Assembly (NCBI RefSeq): GCF_014654935.1 | Contig: NZ_BNBF01000014.1 | Span: 1-34,850, forward strand | DNA from: Streptomyces capoamus | Lineage (GTDB): Bacteria; Actinomycetota; Actinomycetes; Streptomycetales; Streptomycetaceae | DNA: 34,850 nucleotides | Direction of reading: 5' to 3' | Shown: one piece after another, positions 27,508 through 34,180 of the stretch | Layout: the number at the start of each line of letters is the position of its first letter | Numbering within the stretch: the stretch's first letter is position 1 | Position numbers and translations under genes: made by a program | The notes under the pieces: model-generated | Databases searched by the model: none | Seen by the model: only the letters and a program-made list of their open reading frames with translations | Told to the model about the DNA's origin: nothing

Positions 27508-27533
27508 CCGGCGCCCCGACGGACGGGCGCCGG
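27508..27533 (+). terminator. Hairpin terminator after the secreted protein gene
   Basis: CCGGCGCCC (27508-27516) and GGGCGCCGG (27525-27533) form a perfect 9-bp stem with an 8-base loop right behind the stop codon. Confidence 0.75.
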
Positions 27534-27600
27534 ACGGGCGCCGGCCGCGTTCCCCGGGGCCGATCGACAGACCGGGCGGCGGGATGGTTCCCTGGCCCGC

Positions 27601-28173
27601 ATGAGCAGCGTTCCTGTCACCACCTGGTCCCTGGAGCAGACGTCCCCGGCGGACCTCCTGCCCGCCGCCGCCCCCGAGGGCGACGTCCGGATCGTCCGCG
27701 CCGAGGTGCCCTCCCCCGAGTTCAGCCGCTTCCTGTACGCCTCGGTCGGCGGCGACATCCGGTGGACCGACCGGCTGGGCTGGACGTACGCGCGGTGGCA
27801 GGAGTACCTGGAGCGGCCCGGCGTGGAGACCTGGGTGGCCTACGACCGCGGCACCCCGGCCGGCTTCGTGGAACTGGAGCCGCAGGACGAGGGCGCGGTG
27901 GAGATCGTCTACTTCGGGCTGCTCCCCGCCTTCCGCGGCCGGCGCATCGGAGGGCACCTGCTGGCGTACGGCACGGCCCGCGCCTGGGACCTGGCCGAGC
28001 GGTGGCCGGGACGGACGCCGACCAAACGGGTGTGGCTGCACACCTGCAGCAAGGACGGCGAGTTCGCGATGGACAACTACCAGCGGCGCGGTTTCAAGCT
28101 GTTCGACACCAAGGTCGAGCTGGAGCCGGACGTGACCACGCCCGGGCCGTGGCCCGGGGCATACCCCGTCTGA
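27601..28173 (+). CDS. GNAT-family N-acetyltransferase
   Basis: The 190-aa protein carries the acetyl-CoA binding core VEIVYFGLLPAFRGRRIGGHLL (about 100-121); the pyrophosphate loop is R-R-I-G-G-H. Also typical are GTPAGFVELE (strand 4) before it and NYQRRGFKLFDTKVE (about 160-174) after it. The first 60 residues are specific to a streptomycete subgroup. The substrate is unknown. No Shine-Dalgarno is visible in front of ATG 27601, so the start or mode of initiation is uncertain. It lies upstream of the sulfate reduction operon in the same direction but is separated from it by a 339-bp leader region with hairpins, so co-regulation is not implied. Confidence 0.88.
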   Translation: MSSVPVTTWSLEQTSPADLLPAAAPEGDVRIVRAEVPSPEFSRFLYASVGGDIRWTDRLGWTYARWQEYLERPGVETWVAYDRGTPAGFVELEPQDEGAVEIVYFGLLPAFRGRRIGGHLLAYGTARAWDLAERWPGRTPTKRVWLHTCSKDGEFAMDNYQRRGFKLFDTKVELEPDVTTPGPWPGAYPV

Positions 28174-28211
28174 CCTGGCGGGACAAGCCTTCCGGCAGCG
28201 CATGTGAGGGA

Positions 28212-28278
28212 GGACACCCTTGTCCCATGATGCGAGACATGGGTGTCCGCATGACGGACGAAGCTGGACTGTGTCCAG
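28212..28278 (+). promoter_or_regulatory. Leader RNA hairpins, two mutually exclusive, upstream of the sulfite reductase gene
   Basis: GGACACCC (28212-28219) can pair with GGGTGTCC (28241-28248). CCCATG (28224-28229) can pair with CATGGG (28238-28243), which uses the same GGG, so only one of the two can form fully. Further stems are GTCCG/CGGAC (28245-28249 with 28255-28259) and CTGGAC-TGT-GTCCAG (28264-28278). The first may terminate the GNAT transcript; the series suits a leader RNA whose folding depends on translation. No clear promoter boxes for the operon were found between 28174 and 28512. Confidence 0.45.
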
Positions 28279-28324
28279 ATCGCCGTGACACGCTTCCGCC
28301 ATGTCCGGAACTGGAATTGCCTTG

Positions 28325-28384
28325 GTGAGTCGGCTCCACGTCGACCTCGGCCGCATGTCCAGCGCCATCTGTCCGGCGAGCTGA
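28325..28384 (+). CDS. Cysteine-containing leader peptide of the sulfate reduction operon, 19 aa
   Basis: GTG 28325 to TGA 28384 encodes MSRLHVDLGRMSSAICPAS. The RLHVDL-x-R core with a late cysteine matches, from memory, the short putative leader peptides found before sulfur-assimilation genes in many actinobacteria, so the ribosome may sense cysteinyl-tRNA at codon 16. A GGA lies about ten bases upstream. The start overlaps the stop of a preceding frame (28227-28328) as GTGA. It ends 128 bases before the sulfite reductase start. The recall of the family is good, the mechanism is inference. Confidence 0.7.
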   Translation: MSRLHVDLGRMSSAICPAS

Positions 28385-28512
28385 CGCCCCCAGCACCGCC
28401 GTTCACCTCCCGTACCTGATCCCGCTTGCGCAACGGCGCGCACTCCTGCCCGTATGCGCACGAACGCGCAGGTCAGAGCCGATTCCCCGCCTGTCCCGGA
28501 GGACGCACACCC

Positions 28513-30213
28513 ATGGCCGCCACCCCACAGAACCCCGCCGCCTCAGCGCCCCGCCGCAAGGTGAGCCGTCACCGTGGTGAGGGCCAGTGGGCCGTCGGTC
28601 ACTTCACGCCCCTCAACGGCAACGAGCAGTTCAAGAAGGACGACGACGGTCTCAACGTGCGGACACGCATTGAGACGATCTATTCCAAGCGCGGCTTCGC
28701 CTCCATCGACCCGAACGACCTGCGCGGCCGGATGCGCTGGTGGGGCCTGTACACCCAGCGCAAGCCCGGGATCGACGGCGGCAAGACCGCGGTCCTGGAG
28801 CCGGAGGAGCTCGACGACGAGTACTTCATGCTGCGCGTGCGCATCGACGGCGGGGCGCTGACCACGCGGCAGCTGCGGGTGATCGGCGAGGTCTCCGAGG
28901 AGTTCGCGCGCGGTACGGCGGACATCACCGACCGGCAGAACGTCCAGTACCACTGGATCCGGATCGAGGACGTGCCCGAGATCTGGAACCGGCTGGAGGG
29001 CGTGGGCCTCTCCACGGTCACCGCCTGCGGTGACACCCCGCGCGTGATGATCGGCTCCCCCGTGGCGGGCATCGCCGAGGACGAGATCATCGACGCCACG
29101 CCGGCGCTGGAGGAGATGAAGCGCCGCGTCCTGAACAACAAGGCGTACTCGAACCTCCCGCGCAAGTTCAAGACGGCCATCTCGGGTTCGCCGCTGCTGG
29201 ACGTGGTGCACGAGATCAACGACGTGGCGTTCGTCGGCGTACGCCACCCCGAGCACGGCCCGGGCTTCGACGTGTGGGTCGGCGGCGGTCTGTCCACCAA
29301 CCCCAAGCTCGGCGTGCGGCTCGGCGCCTGGGTGCCGGTCGACGAGGTCCCGGACGTCTACGAGGGCGTCATCTCGATCTTCCGTGACTACGGCTACCGG
29401 CGGCTGCGCAACCGCGCCCGCCTGAAGTTCCTGGTGGCCGACTGGGGCGCGGAGAAGTTCCGGCAGGTGCTGGAGGACGAGTACCTGGGCGGGCGCAAGC
29501 TGGTCGACGGGCCCGCCCCCGAGCAGCCGGTGCAGCAGTGGCGCGACCACATCGGTGTGCACCGCCAGAAGGACGGCCGGTTCTACGTCGGCTTCGCGCC
29601 GCGCGTCGGCCGGGTCGACGGGGCCACGCTGACGAAGGTCGCCGACCTCGCCGAGGCGCACGGATCGGGCCGGGTCCGCACCACCGTCGAGCAGAAGATG
29701 ATCATCCTCGACGTCGAGCAGGACAGGGTCGACTCGCTGGTGGAGGGCCTGGAGGCGCTGGACCTCACCGCGCGGCCGTCCTCCTTCCGGCGCGGCACGA
29801 TGGCCTGCACCGGCATCGAGTTCTGCAAGCTCGCCATCGTGGAGACCAAGCAGCGCGGCGCCCAGCTGATCGACGAGCTGGAACGCCGGCTGCCGGACTT
29901 CGACGAGCCGATCACCATCAACCTCAACGGCTGCCCGAACGCGTGCGCCCGCATCCAGGTGGCGGACATCGGTCTCAAGGGCCAGTTGGTCCTCGACGAC
30001 CGGGGCGAGCAGGTCGAGGGCTACCAGGTGCACCTCGGTGGCGCGCTGGGCCTGGAGGCGGGCTTCGGCCGCAAGGTGCGCGGGCTGAAGGTCACCTCCG
30101 AGGAACTGCCCGACTACATCGAGCGGGTGCTCACGCGCTTCAGGGCGGAACGCGAGGACGGCGAGCGGTTCGCGGCCTGGGCCGCGCGCGCCTCCGAGGA
30201 GGCCCTGTCGTGA
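28513..30213 (+). CDS. sir: Assimilatory sulfite reductase (ferredoxin-dependent, NirA/SirA type)
   Basis: The enzyme reduces sulfite to sulfide with six electrons from ferredoxin, using siroheme coupled to a [4Fe-4S] cluster. The 566-aa protein has both ferrodoxin-like repeats, and cluster ligands C432, C438 (CTGIEFC), C474 and C478 (NGCPNAC). Y80 (GLYTQRKPG) and C172 (TACGDTPR) correspond, with one constant offset of 11, to the Tyr69-Cys161 pair that is covalently linked in M. tuberculosis NirA. The ATG at 28513 has GGAGG ten bases upstream. It is the first enzyme gene of the operon, and its TGA overlaps the next GTG. Expression is likely controlled through the leader peptide. Confidence 0.95.
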   Translation: MAATPQNPAASAPRRKVSRHRGEGQWAVGHFTPLNGNEQFKKDDDGLNVRTRIETIYSKRGFASIDPNDLRGRMRWWGLYTQRKPGIDGGKTAVLEPEELDDEYFMLRVRIDGGALTTRQLRVIGEVSEEFARGTADITDRQNVQYHWIRIEDVPEIWNRLEGVGLSTVTACGDTPRVMIGSPVAGIAEDEIIDATPALEEMKRRVLNNKAYSNLPRKFKTAISGSPLLDVVHEINDVAFVGVRHPEHGPGFDVWVGGGLSTNPKLGVRLGAWVPVDEVPDVYEGVISIFRDYGYRRLRNRARLKFLVADWGAEKFRQVLEDEYLGGRKLVDGPAPEQPVQQWRDHIGVHRQKDGRFYVGFAPRVGRVDGATLTKVADLAEAHGSGRVRTTVEQKMIILDVEQDRVDSLVEGLEALDLTARPSSFRRGTMACTGIEFCKLAIVETKQRGAQLIDELERRLPDFDEPITINLNGCPNACARIQVADIGLKGQLVLDDRGEQVEGYQVHLGGALGLEAGFGRKVRGLKVTSEELPDYIERVLTRFRAEREDGERFAAWAARASEEALS

Positions 30214-30392
30214 GCGAGCGTGCCGCGCCCTTCCACTGCCCCTACTGCGGTGACGAGGACCTGCGTCCGCACGAGCAGGGTCACGGCACCTGGGAATGCG
30301 GGGCGTGCAACCGCGCCTTCCAGCTGAAGTTCCTCGGGCTGCTCGCCCGGGGACTGCGGCGAGCCGACAACGGAGGGGACGACCGGATATGA
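30210..30392 (+). CDS. Small zinc-ribbon-like protein of the sulfate reduction operon, 60 aa
   Basis: The 60-aa protein holds two CxxC knuckles, C10/C13 (FHCPYCG) and C30/C33 (WECGACN), the pattern of a zinc ribbon or rubredoxin-like metal site, then a short basic/hydrophobic tail (FQLKFLGLLARGLRR). GTG 30210 overlaps the sulfite reductase stop by four bases and its TGA overlaps the cysH ATG by four, so it is translated as part of the chain. The tight placement between sir and cysH suggests a part in sulfite/APS reduction, for example electron or sulfur transfer or cofactor insertion. That is inference; I know no assigned function. Confidence 0.85.
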   Translation: MSERAAPFHCPYCGDEDLRPHEQGHGTWECGACNRAFQLKFLGLLARGLRRADNGGDDRI

Positions 30393-31108
30393 CGACGGCT
30401 CAGCAGAAGCGTACGGCCGACGAGTTGAAGGTACTCGCCGAGCAGGCGGGCCGTGACCTGGAGGACGCCTCCGCGCTGGAGGTCCTCCAGTGGGCGGTGG
30501 ACACCTTCGGGAGGGCGTTCTGCGTCACCTCCTCGATGGAGGACGCCGTGGTCGCCCACCTCGCCTCGCGCGTGCGGACGGGCGGCGCCCCGGTGGACGT
30601 GATCTTCCTGGACACCGGCTACCACTTCCCGGAGACCATCGGCACCCGGGACGCCGTGGAGGCCGTGATGGACGTCAACGTCATCACCCTCACCCCGCGG
30701 CAGACGGTCGCCGAGCAGGACGCGCAGTACGGCCCGAAGCTGCACGACCGCGACCCCGATCTGTGCTGCAGGCTGCGCAAGGTGCAGCCGCTGGAAGAGG
30801 GACTGGAGAACTACCAGGCGTGGGCGACGGGCCTGCGCCGCGACGAGTCCCCGACCCGGGCGAACACCCCGGTCGTCGGCTGGGACGAGAAGCGGCGGAA
30901 GGTCAAGATCTCGCCGATCGCCCGCTGGACCCAGGACGACGTGGACGCGTACGTCGCCGAACACGGTGTGCTCACCAACCCGCTGCTGACGGACGGTTAC
31001 GCCTCCGTCGGCTGCGCCCCCTGCACCCGCAGGGTGCTGGCGGGCGAGGACGCGCGGGCCGGCCGCTGGGCGGGCCGCGCCAAGACCGAGTGCGGGCTGC
31101 ACGGATGA
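30389..31108 (+). CDS. cysH: Assimilatory APS reductase (iron-sulfur CysH)
   Basis: It reduces adenylyl sulfate to sulfite and AMP with thioredoxin. The 239-aa protein has the four cluster cysteines of the APS-using branch, C126-C127 (DLCCRLRK) and C209/C212 (VGCAPCTR), and the catalytic C235 in ECGLHG at the C-terminus. TSSMEDAVV (47-55) is the nucleotide-binding loop and LDTGYHFPET (74-83) follows. Enzymes with all these cysteines use APS rather than PAPS. ATG 30389 forms an ATGA overlap with the preceding zinc-ribbon gene. The frame is open further upstream from 30296, but that lies inside the other gene. Confidence 0.95.
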   Translation: MTTAQQKRTADELKVLAEQAGRDLEDASALEVLQWAVDTFGRAFCVTSSMEDAVVAHLASRVRTGGAPVDVIFLDTGYHFPETIGTRDAVEAVMDVNVITLTPRQTVAEQDAQYGPKLHDRDPDLCCRLRKVQPLEEGLENYQAWATGLRRDESPTRANTPVVGWDEKRRKVKISPIARWTQDDVDAYVAEHGVLTNPLLTDGYASVGCAPCTRRVLAGEDARAGRWAGRAKTECGLHG

Positions 31109-31131
31109 CGACCAACCATCAGGAGACTGAC

Positions 31132-31668
31132 GTGACGACCGGAGCCACCGTCTGGCTCACGGGTCTGCCGAGCGCCGGCAAGACCACCATCGCGTACGAG
31201 CTGGCGGACCGGCTGCGTGCCGAGGGCCACCGGGTCGAGGTGCTCGACGGCGACGAGATCCGCGAGTTCATCTCGGCGGGCCTCGGCTTCTCGCGGGAGG
31301 ACCGGCACACCAACGTCCAGCGCATCGGCTTCGTGGCGGAGCTGCTGGCCCGCAACGGCGTCAAGGCGCTGGTGCCGGTGATCGCGCCGTACGGCGACAG
31401 CCGGGACGCGGTCCGCAAGCGGCACGAGGAGAACGGGACGCCGTACCTGGAGATCCACGTGGCGACGCCGGTCGAGGTGTGCAGCGTGCGCGATGTGAAG
31501 GGGCTGTACGCCAAGCAGGCGGCGGGCGAGCTGACCGGGCTCACCGGGGTCGACGACCCGTACGAGGAGCCCGAGCGTCCGGATCTGCGCATCGAGTCGC
31601 AGCACCAGACGGTCCGGGAGTCCGCCGGGTCGGTGTACGCGCTGCTCAGCGAGAGGGGACTGGCATGA
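31132..31668 (+). CDS. cysC: Adenylylsulfate kinase
   Basis: CysC phosphorylates APS to PAPS with ATP. The 178-aa protein has the P-loop GLPSAGKT (11-18), VLDGDEIRE (37-45), the APS-binding GLGFSREDR (50-58) and the lid/active-site region IAPYGDSRDAVRKRHE. GTG 31132 is chosen because AGGAG lies six bases upstream; ATG 31105, nine codons earlier, forms an ATGA overlap with the cysH stop but has no ribosome binding site, so a coupled longer form remains possible. The last four bases overlap cysD. Since CysH looks APS-specific, the PAPS probably serves sulfotransferases rather than reduction. Confidence 0.92.
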   Translation: MTTGATVWLTGLPSAGKTTIAYELADRLRAEGHRVEVLDGDEIREFISAGLGFSREDRHTNVQRIGFVAELLARNGVKALVPVIAPYGDSRDAVRKRHEENGTPYLEIHVATPVEVCSVRDVKGLYAKQAAGELTGLTGVDDPYEEPERPDLRIESQHQTVRESAGSVYALLSERGLA

Positions 31669-32609
31669 CCACGGTCGCCAAGGCCAAGGAGGGCGGCGAG
31701 GGCACGGCGAGCCCGTACGCCCTGTCGCACCTGGACGCCCTGGAGTCCGAGGCGGTGCACATCTTCCGCGAGGTGGCGGGCGAGTTCGAGAACCCGGTGA
31801 TCCTGTTCTCCGGTGGCAAGGACTCCATCGTCATGCTGCACCTCGCGCTGAAGGCGTTCGCGCCGGCCGGGATCCCCTTCTCCCTGCTGCATGTGGACAC
31901 GGGACACAACTTCCCGGAAGTCCTCCAGTACCGGGACCGTGTGGTGGCCGCACATGGGCTGCGTCTCCATGTGGCCTCCGTCCAGGACTACATCGACCGC
32001 GGTGTGCTCAAGGAACGTCCCGACGGCACCCGCAACCCGCTCCAGACCCTCCCGCTCACCGAGAAGATCCAGTCGGAGAGGTTCGACGCGGTCTTCGGCG
32101 GCGGCCGGCGCGACGAGGAGAAGGCCCGGGCCAAGGAGCGGGTGTTCTCGCTGCGCGACGAGTTCTCGCAGTGGGACCCGCGCCGCCAGCGCCCCGAGCT
32201 GTGGAACCTGTACAACGGCCGGCACGCGCCCGGCGAGCACGTGCGGGTCTTCCCGCTGTCCAACTGGACCGAGCTGGACGTCTGGCAGTACATCGCCCGG
32301 GAGGGCATCGAACTGCCGGAGATCTACTTCGCGCACGAGCGCGAGGTGTTCCGGCGGGACGGCATGTGGCTGACCGCGGGTGAGTGGGGCGGCCCGAAGG
32401 ACGGCGAGTCCGTCGAGAAGCGGCTCGTGCGGTACCGCACCGTGGGCGACATGTCCTGCACGGGCGCCGTCGACTCCGACGCCACCACGCTGGACGCCGT
32501 CATCGCCGAGATCGCCGCCTCCCGGCTCACCGAGCGCGGCGCGACCCGCGCCGACGACAAGATGTCCGAGGCCGCGATGGAAGACCGCAAGCGCGAGGGG
32601 TACTTCTAA
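31665..32609 (+). CDS. cysD: Sulfate adenylyltransferase subunit 2
   Basis: CysD is the ATP-pyrophosphatase-type subunit that makes APS and PPi from ATP and sulfate, driven by GTP hydrolysis on CysN. The 314-aa protein has the PP-loop SGGKDS (49-54), HVDTGHNFPEVLQYRD, the FGGGRRDEEKARAKER block and the C-terminal motif DRKREGYF, all typical. ATG 31665 overlaps the cysC TGA and has AGGGG seven bases upstream. The cysN ATG follows two bases after its TAA. Confidence 0.96.
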   Translation: MTTVAKAKEGGEGTASPYALSHLDALESEAVHIFREVAGEFENPVILFSGGKDSIVMLHLALKAFAPAGIPFSLLHVDTGHNFPEVLQYRDRVVAAHGLRLHVASVQDYIDRGVLKERPDGTRNPLQTLPLTEKIQSERFDAVFGGGRRDEEKARAKERVFSLRDEFSQWDPRRQRPELWNLYNGRHAPGEHVRVFPLSNWTELDVWQYIAREGIELPEIYFAHEREVFRRDGMWLTAGEWGGPKDGESVEKRLVRYRTVGDMSCTGAVDSDATTLDAVIAEIAASRLTERGATRADDKMSEAAMEDRKREGYF

Positions 32610-32611
32610 GC

Positions 32612-33946
32612 ATGAGCACGACCACGACCGAGGCGCTCTCGGCCACCACCCTGCTGCGGTTCGCGACCGCCGGCTCCGTCGACGACGGCAAGTCCACGCT
32701 CGTCGGACGGCTGCTGCACGACTCCAAGTCGGTCCTCACCGACCAGCTGGAGGCCGTGGAGCGCGCCTCCGCGAGCCGTGGCCAGGAGGGCCCGGACCTC
32801 GCGCTGCTCACCGACGGTCTGCGCGCCGAACGGGAGCAGGGCATCACCATCGACGTCGCCTACCGCTACTTCGCGACCCCGCGCCGCCGGTTCATCCTCG
32901 CCGACACGCCCGGTCACGTGCAGTACACCCGCAACATGGTGACGGGCGCCTCCACGGCCGAGCTGACGGTGATCCTCATCGACGCCCGCAACGGCGTGGT
33001 CGAGCAGACCCGCCGGCACGCGGCCATCGCCGCCCTCCTGCGCGTCCCGCACGTGGTGCTGGCCGTCAACAAGATGGACCTGGTCGGCTACGAGGAGCCC
33101 GTGTTCGCCGCGATCGCCGAGGAGTTCACGGCGTACGCGACCGAGCTGGGCGTCCCCGAGGTCACCGCGATCCCGATCTCGGCGCTGGCCGGTGACAACG
33201 TGGTGGAGCCGTCGGCGAACATGGACTGGTACGGCGGCCCGACCGTGCTGGAACACCTGGAGACGGTGCCGGTCAGCCACGACCTGGCGCACTGCCACGC
33301 GCGGCTGCCCGTGCAGTACGTGATCCGGCCGCAGACCGCCGAGCACCCGGACTACCGCGGTTACGCGGGCCAGATCGCCGCCGGCACCTTCCGGGTGGGC
33401 GAACCGGTCACCGTGCTGCCGTCCGGCCGCACCACGACCATCGCCGGCATCGACCTGCTGGGCCGGCCGGTCGACACGGCCTGGACGACGCAGTCGGTGA
33501 CGGTGCTGCTGGCGGACGACATCGACGTCTCGCGCGGCGACCTGATCGTGCCGACGAAGGACGCGCCGGCCACCACGCAGGACGTGGAGGCGACCGTCTG
33601 CCACGTGGCCGACACCCCGCTGACCGTCGGCCACCGGGTGCTGCTCAAGCACGGCACGCGCACGGTCAAGGCGATCGTGAAGGACATCCCGTCCCGGCTG
33701 ACGCTCGACGACCTGTCCCTGCACCCGCACCCGGGACGGCTCGCCGCCAACGACATCGGCCGCGTGAAGATCCGTACCGCCGAGCCGCTGCCGGTCGACT
33801 CCTACGCCGACTCGCGCCGCACGGGGTCGTTCATCCTGATCGACCCCGCGGACGGCACCACGCTCACCGCGGGCATGGTCGGCGAGTCCTTCGCGTCCCC
33901 GGAACCGGTCAAGGACGAGGCCGACGACGAAGGGTGGGACTTCTAG
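32612..33946 (+). CDS. cysN: Sulfate adenylyltransferase subunit 1 (GTPase)
   Basis: CysN is an EF-Tu-like GTPase that partners CysD. The 444-aa protein has the P-loop GSVDDGKST (21-29), the switch region with GITIDVAYRYF, DTPGH (98-102) and NKMD (153-156), followed by two beta-barrel domains (about 230-430). It lacks a fused APS kinase domain, consistent with the separate cysC gene. ATG 32612 lies two bases behind the cysD stop. The acidic C-terminus (DEADDEGWDF) is typical. It is followed by two overlapping short frames and then the sulfonate-binding lipoprotein gene. Confidence 0.96.
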   Translation: MSTTTTEALSATTLLRFATAGSVDDGKSTLVGRLLHDSKSVLTDQLEAVERASASRGQEGPDLALLTDGLRAEREQGITIDVAYRYFATPRRRFILADTPGHVQYTRNMVTGASTAELTVILIDARNGVVEQTRRHAAIAALLRVPHVVLAVNKMDLVGYEEPVFAAIAEEFTAYATELGVPEVTAIPISALAGDNVVEPSANMDWYGGPTVLEHLETVPVSHDLAHCHARLPVQYVIRPQTAEHPDYRGYAGQIAAGTFRVGEPVTVLPSGRTTTIAGIDLLGRPVDTAWTTQSVTVLLADDIDVSRGDLIVPTKDAPATTQDVEATVCHVADTPLTVGHRVLLKHGTRTVKAIVKDIPSRLTLDDLSLHPHPGRLAANDIGRVKIRTAEPLPVDSYADSRRTGSFILIDPADGTTLTAGMVGESFASPEPVKDEADDEGWDF

Positions 33947-33948
33947 AC

Positions 33949-34053
33949 ATGAACTCCACCGATTTCTACTCGACGTTCGCGAAGGAGGGCGGCCGCGTCG
34001 GCAGCGGTGCCCTCGGCAGCGGACAGGGCGGAGTCGCACGATGTGCGCGCTGA
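33949..34053 (+). CDS. Possible 34-aa peptide after cysN
   Basis: ATG 33949 begins two bases behind the cysN stop and runs to TGA 34053. The product starts MNSTDFYSTFAKEGG and ends in a Gly/Ser-rich stretch with one late cysteine (ARCAR). There is no clear Shine-Dalgarno at proper distance, but coupling to cysN is possible. I recognise no family. Its end overlaps the short frame that starts at 34041. Confidence 0.3.
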   Translation: MNSTDFYSTFAKEGGRVGSGALGSGQGGVARCAR

Positions 34054-34151
34054 CGTACGCGCACTGCTTGCGCGCCCCGTCCCCCCACCCGACGTCCCGG
34101 ACGAGACGAAGACCCTTGCCGAACACCCGGCCACGACCTGAAAGACCGTGA
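34041..34151 (+). CDS. Possible cysteine-rich leader peptide before the sulfonate uptake gene, 36 aa
   Basis: ATG 34041 has GGAG seven bases upstream. The product starts MCALTYAHCLRAP, with cysteines at codons 2 and 9, then turns Pro/Arg-rich and ends 29 bases before the lipoprotein start. Two cysteine codons at the front of a short frame in this place would suit cysteine-dependent attenuation, and they coincide with a hairpin (34043-34064). It lacks the LHVDL core of the sir leader. The assignment rests on position and codon content only. Confidence 0.35.
   Translation: MCALTYAHCLRAPSPHPTSRTRRRPLPNTRPRPERP
34043..34064 (+). promoter_or_regulatory. Hairpin GTGCGCG-N8-CGCGCAC with a competing arm
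   Basis: A 7-bp stem (34043-34049 with 34058-34064) sits over the first codons of the possible leader peptide. A GCGCGC at 34070-34075 can pair instead with GCGCGC at 34045-34050, so two folds compete. Near the lipoprotein start, GAGG-AAAG-CCTC (34167-34178) can hide the ribosome binding site. Confidence 0.4.
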
Positions 34152-34180
34152 CCGCCGGGCCAACGAGAGGAAAGCCTCCC

